Source: Pseudomonadota bacterium (lineage in GTDB: Bacteria > Pseudomonadota > Alphaproteobacteria > Sphingomonadales > Sphingomonadaceae). From it: a DNA stretch of 64,000 bases. The notes under the pieces are model-generated. The model saw only the letters and a list, made by a program, of their open reading frames with translations, was not told the origin of the DNA and did not search any database. This document shows positions 25,633 to 32,694 of the stretch, piece by piece (position 1 is the stretch's first letter; every line of letters begins with the position of its first letter). Position numbers and translations under genes: made by a program. The stretch covers positions 62,001 to 126,000 of the forward strand of contig JAEWEY010000005.1 in the NCBI GenBank assembly GCA_023389105.1, in the 5' to 3' direction.

Positions 25633-26055
25633 GTGCGCAAGTGGCATCGTTGGCTGGCCGTGTTGTTCGGCGTGTTCTTGCTGTGGATTTCGGTCACCGG
25701 CGTGCTCAGCCAGGTGGGGAGCCTGGTGAACTCGGGCGGGTTCGAGACCGAAGCGAGCGAGGCGCGGGCCCGCGCAGCCGCAAAGGCGGCCACCCCGCCG
25801 GGCTTCGTCTGTCCGGAAACCATGACCTGCCGTCCCAAGCCCGCGACCAAGCCCGCATGGAACGTCGGCCTGCTTCATCACCTGCACTCGGGCGAGAGCT
25901 TCGGGCCCGTCGGCACGATCGTCTCGATCCTGTCCGGCCTCGCGCTGGTCTTCTTCAGCTTCTCGGGCCTGTGGATGTACATCCAGATGTGGCGAGGCCG
26001 GCTGGTCAAGACGCAGCACGGCCGCAAGCTCCGGGGCGGCCGCTTCTTCTGGTGA
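25633..26055 (+). CDS. PepSY-associated membrane protein
   Basis: Protein of 140 residues with the start of a PepSY-TM protein: KWHRWLAVLFGVFLLWISVTGVLSQ, a periplasmic loop with two cysteines (VCPETMTC), HHLHSGESFGPVG, then a second membrane helix ending in SGLWMYIQMW. Such proteins are commonly linked to iron or siderophore handling. The GTG at 25633 is chosen because AGGAG (25622-25626) is 6 bp upstream; the TTG at 25627 would touch that site. The Fur-like palindrome upstream fits iron control. Confidence 0.82.
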   Translation: MRKWHRWLAVLFGVFLLWISVTGVLSQVGSLVNSGGFETEASEARARAAAKAATPPGFVCPETMTCRPKPATKPAWNVGLLHHLHSGESFGPVGTIVSILSGLALVFFSFSGLWMYIQMWRGRLVKTQHGRKLRGGRFFW

Positions 26056-26066
26056 GGTGCGGGCGG

Positions 26067-26092
26067 CCTCGAATTGCGCGAGCAATTCGGGG
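26067..26092. repeat. 11-bp-stem palindrome after PepSY gene
   Basis: CCTCGAATTGC pairs with GCAATTCGGGG (one T-G wobble) around a GCGA tetraloop, 11 bp downstream of the PepSY stop. No T-tract follows. It could be a stabilising or attenuating hairpin inside the operon, or an interspersed palindromic element. Confidence 0.6.
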
Positions 26093-26141
26093 ACTCGCCA
26101 CGGCGGGCAGCCGGACGGCGAAGCCGGGCCGGTCTGACGGC

Positions 26142-26456
26142 GTGGCGCGCAACCTTACCATCGGTTCGCCACTCCTCCTCACCGCCTGCGCCGCGACGCA
26201 GAGCAGCGCCGCCGTCGCCCCCACCGCGCCGGGCTTCCTGCTCGGCTTGTGGCACGGCTTCATCTTCCCGGTCGCCTGGGTCGTGTCTTTGTTCGTGCCG
26301 CAAGTCGCGGTCTACGCGGTGCCCAACAACGGCGGCTGGTACGACTTCGGCTACTTCCTCGGCATCGTCGTGTTCGGGGTCGGCGCCAAGAAGGGCGGCG
26401 AGCGCGTCGTCTACCGCGACCGCGTGATCGACACGACCGCGCGGCGGATCGACTGA
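26142..26456 (+). CDS. Small lipoprotein or membrane protein, unknown function
   Basis: GTG at 26142 gives 104 residues. A short signal with lipobox-like LTACAAT is followed by two hydrophobic stretches (GFLLGLWHGFIFPVAWVVSLFV and YFLGIVVFGVG) and a basic tail. The stop overlaps the start of the next gene (TGATG). I recognise no domain; the start is uncertain because the frame is open upstream. Confidence 0.6.
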   Translation: MARNLTIGSPLLLTACAATQSSAAVAPTAPGFLLGLWHGFIFPVAWVVSLFVPQVAVYAVPNNGGWYDFGYFLGIVVFGVGAKKGGERVVYRDRVIDTTARRID

Positions 26457-26818
26457 TGGCCGGCTACCGCGACCGCTCGAACTTCGACCCGATGGCGTAT
26501 GAAACGCCAGGCCGCCCACTGCGCCCCTACAATTGGGTGCAGTGGATCGGCGTGGTGATGATCGCCACCGGTACGCTTTATGCGGTCGCTTTCCTGCTCG
26601 GCGCATGGGACTTCATTCCGATCCACTTCAAGTCGATCCTGTCCTTCGCGCTACTGCCCCTGATCGGTCAGATCCTGGTGAATAGCCGCCGTGAGCCCGG
26701 TACTCCCGTCGCCGACGCGGATCAGCTTCGCCGCAACCGTCAGGTCCTGCTCATCACCGTTCTGGTATGTGCCGTAATCCTCGGCGCCGCCACCGTCACC
26801 GAATTCACAGGAGCTTAA
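26456..26818 (+). CDS. Small three-helix membrane protein next to nrdB
   Basis: Protein of 120 residues overlapping the previous stop. Hydrophobic segments are WVQWIGVVMIATGTLYAVAFLLGAW, SILSFALLPLIGQILV and VLLITVLVCAVILGAATV. Not recognised as a family. It ends 3 bp before the nrdB start, whose AGGAGC Shine-Dalgarno lies within this gene's last codons, indicating coupled expression. Confidence 0.7.
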   Translation: MAGYRDRSNFDPMAYETPGRPLRPYNWVQWIGVVMIATGTLYAVAFLLGAWDFIPIHFKSILSFALLPLIGQILVNSRREPGTPVADADQLRRNRQVLLITVLVCAVILGAATVTEFTGA

Positions 26819-26821
26819 GCC

Positions 26822-27886
26822 ATGGGACTTCTTCAGGCGTCCAAGACCTACAAGCCGTTCGAATACCCGTGGGCGTTCGAATATTGGAAGCGCCAGCAGC
26901 AGATCCACTGGATGCCGGAGGAAGTGCCGCTGGGTGAGGACTGCCGCGACTGGGCGCAGAAGCTCACCGACCACGAACGCAATCTGCTGACGCAGATCTT
27001 CCGCTTCTTCACCCAGGCGGATGTCGAGGTGCAGGATTGCTACCACGACAAATACGGCCGCGTGTTCAAGCCGACCGAGATCAAGATGATGCTGACCGCG
27101 TTCAGCAACATGGAAACGGTCCACATCGCCGCTTACTCGCACCTGCTCGACACCATCGGCATGCCGGAGAGCGAATACAGCGCCTTCCTCCAGTACAAGG
27201 AGATGAAGGACAAGCACGATTACCTCAGCACGTTCGGCGTCGACACCGATGAGGACATCGCCAAGACGCTCGCCATGTTCGGCGGCTTCACCGAGGGGCT
27301 GCAGCTGTTCGCCAGCTTCGCGATGCTGATGAACTTCCCGCGCTTCAACAAGATGAAGGGCATGGGCCAGATCGTCAGCTGGTCGGTCCGCGACGAAAGC
27401 CTCCACTGCGAAGGCATCATCAAGCTGTTCCACACCTTCGTGAAGGAACGCGACTGCCTGACCAAGTCGGTCAAGGACGACATCCGCGACACCTGCCATC
27501 AAACGGTCGCGCTCGAAGATGCGTTCATCGACCTCGCGTTTGAGCAGGGCCCGGTCAACGGCATGACCCCCAAGGAGATCAAGAAGTACATCCGCTACAT
27601 CGCCGACTGGCGCATGGGACAATTGGGCTTCAAGCCGATCTACATGGTCGACGAGCACCCGCTGCCCTGGCTCGCCCCGCTGCTCAACGGCGTCGAGCAC
27701 GCCAACTTCTTCGAAACCCGCGCGACCGAATACAGCAAGGCCGCGACCCGCGGGAACTGGAACGAAGTCTGGGACAATTTCGACCGCCGCCAGAAGGCCA
27801 AGGGCGAAGCGGCCGCCAACGACGGAGCCGGCGCGGCTGGCGAGGGGCCGGATATGTTTGAGGCATCCGGAGTGGCGGCGGAGTAG
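26822..27886 (+). CDS. nrdB: Ribonucleoside-diphosphate reductase, beta subunit (class Ia)
   Basis: Small subunit carrying the di-iron tyrosyl radical needed by NrdA. Over 354 residues the metal ligands read D67, E98 and H101 in the helix METVHIAAYSHL, with Y105 in the radical position, and later the DESLHCEG helix (Glu, His). The C-terminal end (GEGPDMFEASG) is the acidic tail that docks to the alpha subunit, though it is longer and Ala-rich here. Last gene of the nrd run; the KAP NTPase starts 15 bp later. Confidence 0.95.
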   Translation: MGLLQASKTYKPFEYPWAFEYWKRQQQIHWMPEEVPLGEDCRDWAQKLTDHERNLLTQIFRFFTQADVEVQDCYHDKYGRVFKPTEIKMMLTAFSNMETVHIAAYSHLLDTIGMPESEYSAFLQYKEMKDKHDYLSTFGVDTDEDIAKTLAMFGGFTEGLQLFASFAMLMNFPRFNKMKGMGQIVSWSVRDESLHCEGIIKLFHTFVKERDCLTKSVKDDIRDTCHQTVALEDAFIDLAFEQGPVNGMTPKEIKKYIRYIADWRMGQLGFKPIYMVDEHPLPWLAPLLNGVEHANFFETRATEYSKAATRGNWNEVWDNFDRRQKAKGEAAANDGAGAAGEGPDMFEASGVAAE

Positions 27887-27901
27887 GGCGAGCGAATTGT
27901 C

Positions 27902-29260
27902 GTGCGCCTCCGTGCTCCCCCGCCTGACCTCGAGACGTTTGATCCCGCTTCGATCGAGGCGGGAGACGAGGATCTCGCTCGCCGGTTATCAAGCTTAGTC
28001 CGCAATCTTGAACATGGCAGTGTCGCGATTTTTGATGGCCGTTGGGGCGTCGGTAAATCAACTTTCGTCCGACGTTGGTTGTCACAACTCAATCGCGAGG
28101 GCGTTCCGTCGATTTACGTAGACGCTTTCGCCTTCGACTACCTTGAGAGTCCGTTTGTGGCGATCGCGGGAGCTTTCAGCAAAGCGGTCGAAGACGCCAA
28201 TAAACTAGATCATCCAACGTACAAATCGTTCGTCAAAGCCGCGTCGAAAGTTGGTAAGGCGATCGGCGGAACGGCGGCTAAGATAGCCGTGAAAGCCGCC
28301 ACTCTCGGAGTTATTGGGGCCGCAGAAATTGACGGCCTGGCGGACGTCAAAGAGGCTCTGGCAGATGCGGCCAGTGAGCGAGCCGAAGAGGCAGTTAAAG
28401 AGCTCATTGAGGAACATTCGAAGAAGGAGCGAGAAGTTTCTTCTCTTAAGGAGCAACTCGCTAAGTTTCCGACGCTGCTGAGTAACGTCAATCAAGAAAC
28501 CTCCAAAAACAGACTAGTCGTCGTGATTGACGAGCTTGATCGTTGCAGGCCAGATTTCGCTCTGGGTATGGTCGAGTCGATTAAGCATTTCTTCGGTGCG
28601 CCGAATGTTCATTTTGTAATAGTCACTAATCGAAAGCACCTAATTCTCTCTGTCATACATAAATATGGAACGTTTGAAACAGCAGACGAGTATCTAAGAA
28701 AGTTCTACGACTATCAGATAATCTATGAGCAGAACTACAGTACGATTGGTCCGTCACAGATCAGAAGTGGTATACGGCGGATTGCAAATGCACTTCTTAA
28801 TGACGTTAGCGAACGAGAAGATATTGTTGGATACCTCGAAGCAGCAGCGATAGCGCATAGACTAACCTTACGAGATATTGAGAATGTCTTTGCTAATTTG
28901 TCGTTAGCTTACGCTGCGTTGCGCTCTAATGAGTTTCGTCCAGCATTTGTGATCACAATGCTTGCGCTGCTTAAAACGATCGATCCAAACCTGTATGCCT
29001 CAGCCAAACTGGGCACGATGGCTTACGCCGATCTCAACCAGCGCCTCTTCAACGTGGGCGGATGGGCCGGAATGGACGTGGCGCGTCTACGGAAGGTCTT
29101 TCAGTATTATTTGGACCCGAGCCTGAACGAAGGTTCTGAGGAGTGGGCTAATTGGGGCAGAGACCTCTGGGAGTTCAATCTCGACCGCCTGCGAGTCATT
29201 CCCTACCTGTGCAACTCGGTACTTGATCGTTTCGCGATGGCGGAACCTGTTCGCGTCTAG
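27902..29260 (+). CDS. KAP-family P-loop NTPase, AT-rich, probably acquired
   Basis: Predicted KAP NTPase of 452 residues. Walker A is GRWGVGKS (residues 46-53), Walker B VVVIDELDRC (around 206-215), and KHFFGAPNVHFVIVTNRKHL is the strand and sensor region typical of KAP proteins. An Ala/Gly-rich helical insertion (about 105-165) replaces the membrane helices that many KAP proteins have; a charged coiled region follows. Base composition differs strongly from neighbours: 28621-28680 has 21 G/C of 60. The KAP family includes PifA of the F plasmid, which excludes phage T7. The defence role is inferred, not shown. Confidence 0.8.
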   Translation: MRLRAPPPDLETFDPASIEAGDEDLARRLSSLVRNLEHGSVAIFDGRWGVGKSTFVRRWLSQLNREGVPSIYVDAFAFDYLESPFVAIAGAFSKAVEDANKLDHPTYKSFVKAASKVGKAIGGTAAKIAVKAATLGVIGAAEIDGLADVKEALADAASERAEEAVKELIEEHSKKEREVSSLKEQLAKFPTLLSNVNQETSKNRLVVVIDELDRCRPDFALGMVESIKHFFGAPNVHFVIVTNRKHLILSVIHKYGTFETADEYLRKFYDYQIIYEQNYSTIGPSQIRSGIRRIANALLNDVSEREDIVGYLEAAAIAHRLTLRDIENVFANLSLAYAALRSNEFRPAFVITMLALLKTIDPNLYASAKLGTMAYADLNQRLFNVGGWAGMDVARLRKVFQYYLDPSLNEGSEEWANWGRDLWEFNLDRLRVIPYLCNSVLDRFAMAEPVRV

Positions 29261-29340
29261 ACCGCCTGCAGTAAATCCGTGACGTCGAACGGGTTGGCTT
29301 CGCCACCCGCCGGCCGGGCTTTCGCATCTCTTCACGCTGC

Positions 29341-29949
29341 TCAGGTGGCGCTTCGCGCCGTCTTCGCTGCGCTCGGTGCTTCGCCGCGCTCCAGCATCGC
29401 CACGAACTCCGCCACCTTGCGCGCCCGCGTCTCCGGCTTCTTCACGGCGCCGATGCGATAGAGGATGGCGTAGCGGTTCGCGCCCGTCAGGGTGGCGAAG
29501 AAGGCCGCGGCCTTCGGGCTGGCGTCCAGCGCGGCCTGCAAATCGTCCGGCACGCTCGCTCTGCTTGACGGCGCATAGGCCGCGTCCCACCGCCCGTCGG
29601 CCTTCGCCGCCTCGACCTGCGCCAGGCCGCCCCCGCGCATCCGCCCCGCCGCGATCAGCTTGGCCACGCGCTCCCGGTTCACCTGCGACCACTTGCTGCG
29701 CGCCTTGCGCGGCGTGAAGCGGATCAGCCAGAACCGCTCGTCATATTTGTCGAGCTGCCCGTCGATCCACCCATGGCACAACGCCACGTCGATCGCGTCG
29801 GACTTGGACACGCTCGCGATCCCCGACCCGCCCTTCGCCAGCTTGACCCAGACCCCCGGCGCATCCGCCGGCTGCGCCCCCATCCACCGCTCCAGCGCCT
29901 CGGCATCCGCAAAGGCGATGATCGGCAGCCCGGCGCGTGTCTCGCTCAT
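29341..29949 (-). CDS. YdeI/OmpD-associated family protein
   Basis: Cytosolic protein of 202 residues of the YdeI family. It shows DALCHGWIDGQL-type sequence (DVALCHGWIDGQLD), FTPRKARSKWSQVNRERVAKL, GRMRGGGLAQVEAAKADGRWD, and the C-terminal omega-like helical region. The family is annotated after an E. coli protein implicated in peptide resistance, but the biochemical function is not settled. A second, DUF1801-type member is at 40713. Convergent with the KAP gene. Confidence 0.85.
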   Translation of the reverse strand: MSETRAGLPIIAFADAEALERWMGAQPADAPGVWVKLAKGGSGIASVSKSDAIDVALCHGWIDGQLDKYDERFWLIRFTPRKARSKWSQVNRERVAKLIAAGRMRGGGLAQVEAAKADGRWDAAYAPSSRASVPDDLQAALDASPKAAAFFATLTGANRYAILYRIGAVKKPETRARKVAEFVAMLERGEAPSAAKTARSAT

Positions 29950-29958
29950 GCAATCGGC

Positions 29959-30657
29959 TTAGCACCAAGGCTGGCGCCCGCCTCCATATTCTCGCGCCAC
30001 CCCCGCCGCGATCATCGCCTCACCGACATCCTGCCCGTCCACCGCCACGTTGCGGAGCAGTCGCCCATAACTGTCGCGGTCGCGGTCGATCCGCGTCAGC
30101 GTGATCGCCCCGCCATTCAGAAGGTCGCGCAACATCGTCGTTGCCTGTCTTCCCAACCTGGCCTCCTGCGGGCACCGCGACGGATGCGTTTCGGGCGCAT
30201 CGATCCCAGCGATCCGCACCTTTTCTCCGCCGATCCAGAAGGTATCGCCATCGACGACACAATTCGTGCCGCCGCCGGTGAAGCAGAGGCCAAAGCTGGC
30301 ACGTATGCCTTCGTTCTGCCCCGTCTCGGATGAGCCAGCATCGTCGGCGTCGCTTCGCCGTTGCCAGTCGCCATCCTGCGCATCGGGCAATGGTTTCGGA
30401 ACCTGCTGCGTCTCATTCCACTCGATCGGTGAATCTGGTGCGGTAGGTGCCGTACCGCCGCTGCGGCTGAGCGCGTAGCCCGCGACTAGGCCGATCACGA
30501 CCGCCAGGAATGCAATGAGCAACCACTGCGCATAGCGGCGGCGGCGGCGCTGCTGCTTGCGGTCCGACCACAAGGCGCGCTTCTCCGCCGGACTGAGCGC
30601 GTCATACGCCTCCGGGCGGAGCCAAGCCGAGCGTCGAGGTCCCCAATCGCGACCCAT
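29959..30657 (-). CDS. Membrane-anchored SNase-like thermonuclease, active site intact
   Basis: Protein of 232 residues with a basic N-terminus, one membrane helix (about 45-63), a Pro/Asp-rich linker and a C-terminal staphylococcal-nuclease-like domain facing the periplasm. The catalytic set is present: D136-G-D138-T139, R148 and E156 in VRIAGIDAPE, and R199 in YGRLLRN. Expected to cleave DNA/RNA with Ca2+. Cysteines at CFTGGGTNC, RCPQ and the C-terminal PWC may form disulphides. Compare the degenerate relative at 34997. Confidence 0.85.
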   Translation of the reverse strand: MGRDWGPRRSAWLRPEAYDALSPAEKRALWSDRKQQRRRRRYAQWLLIAFLAVVIGLVAGYALSRSGGTAPTAPDSPIEWNETQQVPKPLPDAQDGDWQRRSDADDAGSSETGQNEGIRASFGLCFTGGGTNCVVDGDTFWIGGEKVRIAGIDAPETHPSRCPQEARLGRQATTMLRDLLNGGAITLTRIDRDRDSYGRLLRNVAVDGQDVGEAMIAAGVAREYGGGRQPWC

Positions 30658-30756
30658 GACGCAGACTTACTCGGACACGCTTACCGTCGGGTTAGCGACC
30701 CACGCATGGTATTCTTCGCGAGCGTCATTACATCTCCGTAAGAATGGAGACTTCTT

Positions 30757-30939
30757 ATGCGACTGCCGCGCCCCGATGCCGCGCTCGATGCGCTGAATGA
30801 CGAGCGCGATCATCTCGCGATCCAGGTGAGCCTCGCGGCCGATGCCGAACAGCCTGACCTCCAACGGCTTGACGCACTCCGTCAGAAGCTGGCGAAGGTC
30901 GAGCTCCAGATCGGGAATTATCGGCCGGTCATACCGTGA
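30757..30939 (+). CDS. Small helical protein, unknown function
   Basis: Hydrophilic 60-residue protein that would form a helical hairpin (DAALDALNDERDHLAIQ and LQRLDALRQKLAKVELQIG). ATG at 30757 with GGAGA 6 bp upstream. That GGAGA (30746-30750) can pair with TCTCC (30733-30737), hiding the ribosome-binding site. No known family. Confidence 0.55.
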   Translation: MRLPRPDAALDALNDERDHLAIQVSLAADAEQPDLQRLDALRQKLAKVELQIGNYRPVIP

Positions 30940-30991
30940 ACGCCGGCAACCGCGAATGATCGTTAGGTCGCCGGCGGCAGGCGTGCTACAA

Positions 30992-31067
30992 GGGAGTATC
31001 GCACGGAACACATCCTAAGCCTGTGCGGCTGAGAGACCAATTGCGCTCCCGCTTACTGACCGGGAGC
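30992..31067 (+). promoter_or_regulatory. Candidate structured 5' leader with switchable Shine-Dalgarno hairpin
   Basis: GCTCCCG (31045-31051) and CGGGAGC (31061-31067) form a perfect 7-bp stem that encloses the Shine-Dalgarno of the 51-residue ORF at 31073. The upstream GGGAG (30992-30996) can instead pair with CTCCC (31046-31050), releasing it. Between them GCACGG (31001-31006) can pair with CTGTGC (31021-31026). The mutually exclusive pairings are those of a translational switch. It matches no riboswitch I know. Confidence 0.4.
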
Positions 31068-31072
31068 CCTAC

Positions 31073-31228
31073 ATGGACCTCAATTACCTTTATCATCGCC
31101 GCGGCAAGTCGCTGCTCATGGCCGCGCGGGCCCGCTGCGCCCCTTCTCGCGAAGCCCACCTGCAGCTCGCGCGCGGCTACGTCGCGCTGATCGACAGACT
31201 GCGGCAGGATCTCCGAGCGGTCGCCTGA
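31073..31228 (+). CDS. 51-residue ORF behind structured leader
   Basis: ATG at 31073, with CGGGAG 6 bp upstream, encodes 51 residues rich in Arg, Ala and Leu: YLYHRRGKSLLMAARARC then HLQLARGYVALIDRLRQDL. It is probably one or two amphipathic helices. First of a chain of small ORFs that abut or overlap. No family known. Confidence 0.5.
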   Translation: MDLNYLYHRRGKSLLMAARARCAPSREAHLQLARGYVALIDRLRQDLRAVA

Positions 31229-31230
31229 CC

Positions 31231-31515
31231 GTGATCCCGCCGCTTACGCGCGAACAGGCATTCGCCGCGCGCCGTGCCGAGGCCAGGACGGTTCGCCAGC
31301 TGACGACGGCCGTCAAATCTGACTGCGCCGTCCTTCCCGAAGATCCGCGAGAGAAGCCCGACCCATGGAAAACGAAAACATCGACGACGCCGGACTCAAG
31401 CGCCTCGGCATCGAGCGCGTCCCAACCCCGGTCTACCTCCGGGGCGGATGTCGCTTCGGCAACCTGCGCGAAGGCGTTCCCGCAACTAGGCGAGGGGGTG
31501 CCCGGTGAGCCGTGA
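31231..31515 (+). CDS. Doubtful ORF; possibly real only in its first half
   Basis: GTG at 31231, 2 bp after the previous stop, opens a 94-codon frame. The first about 45 residues (PPLTREQAFAARRAEARTVRQL) look protein-like and fit the helical style of the neighbours. The rest is Ser/Thr-rich out-of-frame translation of the ORF at 31365. Either a short gene with a frame change or a chance frame. Confidence 0.3.
   Translation: MIPPLTREQAFAARRAEARTVRQLTTAVKSDCAVLPEDPREKPDPWKTKTSTTPDSSASASSASQPRSTSGADVASATCAKAFPQLGEGVPGEP
31365..31508 (+). CDS. 47-residue ORF coupled to the next gene
   Basis: ATG at 31365 encodes 47 residues: an acidic start (ENENIDDAGL), then LKRLGIERVPTPVYLRGGC and FGNLREGVPA, a compact pattern that looks like a small conserved domain. 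Its TGA (31506-31508) overlaps the GTG of the next gene (GTGA). I prefer it to the overlapping frame from 31231. Confidence 0.5.
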   Translation: MENENIDDAGLKRLGIERVPTPVYLRGGCRFGNLREGVPATRRGGAR

Positions 31516-31729
31516 GCTTTACGTCCGGCTGGACGAAAAACGGGTCATCGCCGATTGCAAGGCCGCCAGCGTTGCCATTTCGACGATCGAGGCGATCCCT
31601 AGCGGCGGCGTCCGCCTTGTGCTCAACAGCGGCTTCGGCGCGCACCAGATGCGGCAGAAATACAAATCTCAGTTGATCACCGAAGCGGTTTCCCGCGAAC
31701 GCATCCGCCCGCGCAAGCGCGGCTGGTAA
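31505..31729 (+). CDS. 74-residue basic protein, unknown function
   Basis: GTG start at 31505 overlapping the preceding stop. The protein has alternating strands (ELYVRLDEKRVIADCKAAS, GGVRLVLNSG) and a strongly basic C-terminus (RERIRPRKRGW), suggesting nucleic-acid contact. No recognised domain. An inverted repeat CAGTTC/GAACTG (31759-31783) lies downstream. Confidence 0.5.
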   Translation: MSRELYVRLDEKRVIADCKAASVAISTIEAIPSGGVRLVLNSGFGAHQMRQKYKSQLITEAVSRERIRPRKRGW

Positions 31730-31859
31730 TTCGCGCTCCTACCGCCGCGTGCGGGCAGCAGTTCGCGCGCGCGGCGGGAACTGACATGTCGAGCCGGGCC
31801 TTTCCTACAGCAACCGATATGGTTCACGATATTCGAATCAAATCGGGAGAAATGGGCAC

Positions 31860-32540
31860 ATGGCACGTCGGCGACCCACGCGGGATTGGACCGTTGAGGA
31901 ATATGAAGCATGGGCGGAACAGTCCCGGCGCCACAAGCAGGTCGCCAAGGTAACCGACGAGTCCGGCGGCCCGCGCCTGTCGCTGGTGCCGGCGGTCGAT
32001 CAGGACATCGCCTGGCCCACCGACCTGCTCGCGCCGCAGGGTCAGGAGATCGCCGCGGGCGAAACGGCAATCGAGGCAATGGCGTTCGATGGCATTCCGC
32101 TCGAGGACAGCCGCAAGCGGCTTGCGGGCTGGTGCGCCGAGCGGCAGCGGCTGTTCCTGTCGACGCTGGCCGAAACCGGGTCGGTCCACCTCGCCAGTGA
32201 CGCGGCGCGCCTGTCCGCGCGCTCGGCCTATGCGCTGCGCGCCCGCTCGCCGGCGTTCGCGCGCGCCTGGGACACCGCGCAGATCCTGTCGGTTGGGCGC
32301 CTGTCCGCGATCGCCTTCGACCGCGCGATTAACGGCCGGGTCGAACAGGTCTATCATCAGGGCGACCTGATCGGGGAACGCCGCGTGCCCAACGACCGGC
32401 TGCTGACTTGGCTGCTCGCCCGGCTCGATCCCAAGCGCTTTGCGTTGCCGTGGGAACAGCGCGGCGACGCCGACCCGCAGGCCATCGCCTCCAACAGCTT
32501 CGCCACCATGCTCGACGCGCTGGACGACGTCGCGTCCTGA
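31860..32540 (+). CDS. Conserved-looking protein with helix-turn-helix-like segment
   Basis: Soluble protein of 226 residues; ATG at 31860 behind GGGAGAAA. The N-terminus is basic (ARRRPTRDW), and the middle contains FLSTLAETGSVHLASDAARLSARSAYALRARS, shaped like the helix-turn-helix of phage terminase small subunits or other DNA-binding proteins. The end is acidic. It may be a phage-derived or regulatory protein. No large terminase or other phage gene is nearby. Confidence 0.6.
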   Translation: MARRRPTRDWTVEEYEAWAEQSRRHKQVAKVTDESGGPRLSLVPAVDQDIAWPTDLLAPQGQEIAAGETAIEAMAFDGIPLEDSRKRLAGWCAERQRLFLSTLAETGSVHLASDAARLSARSAYALRARSPAFARAWDTAQILSVGRLSAIAFDRAINGRVEQVYHQGDLIGERRVPNDRLLTWLLARLDPKRFALPWEQRGDADPQAIASNSFATMLDALDDVAS

Positions 32541-32557
32541 TCGCCCCAACCTGATCG

Positions 32558-32608
32558 CGCGAAAACGCCGCGAAAACGCCCCGTCACTGTGAACATTCGG
32601 AACATTCG
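32558..32608. repeat. Two short perfect tandem repeats
   Basis: CGCGAAAACGC occurs twice head to tail (32558-32568 and 32569-32579), and 12 bp further GAACATTCG occurs twice head to tail (32591-32599 and 32600-32608). They lie between the stops of convergent genes. Confidence 0.75.
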
Positions 32609-32682
32609 AAAAGGCCGCGCTGCCCGGGACCAGCGCGGCCTGGACGTTCAGGCGACGACCGCGCTGCCCAAAGACAGCGCGG
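32609..32682 (-). terminator. Twin hairpins, terminator for the minus-strand PEP-CTERM gene
   Basis: GGCCGCGCTG/CAGCGCGGCC (32613-32622 with 32631-32640) is a perfect 10-bp stem, followed on the minus strand by TTTTCG. A second, nearly identical hairpin CCGCGCTG/CAGCGCGG lies at 32659-32666 with 32675-32682, just after the PEP-CTERM stop. The two copies share the loop start CCC and look like a duplicated terminator. Confidence 0.65.
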
Positions 32683-32694
32683 CCCCACGCAGCT

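Noticed and set aside
31021..31067. GGCTGAGAGACC suggested a TPP riboswitch
   Set aside because: The second conserved half (ACCTGATCTGG...GCGTAGGGA) is missing and no thiamine gene follows.
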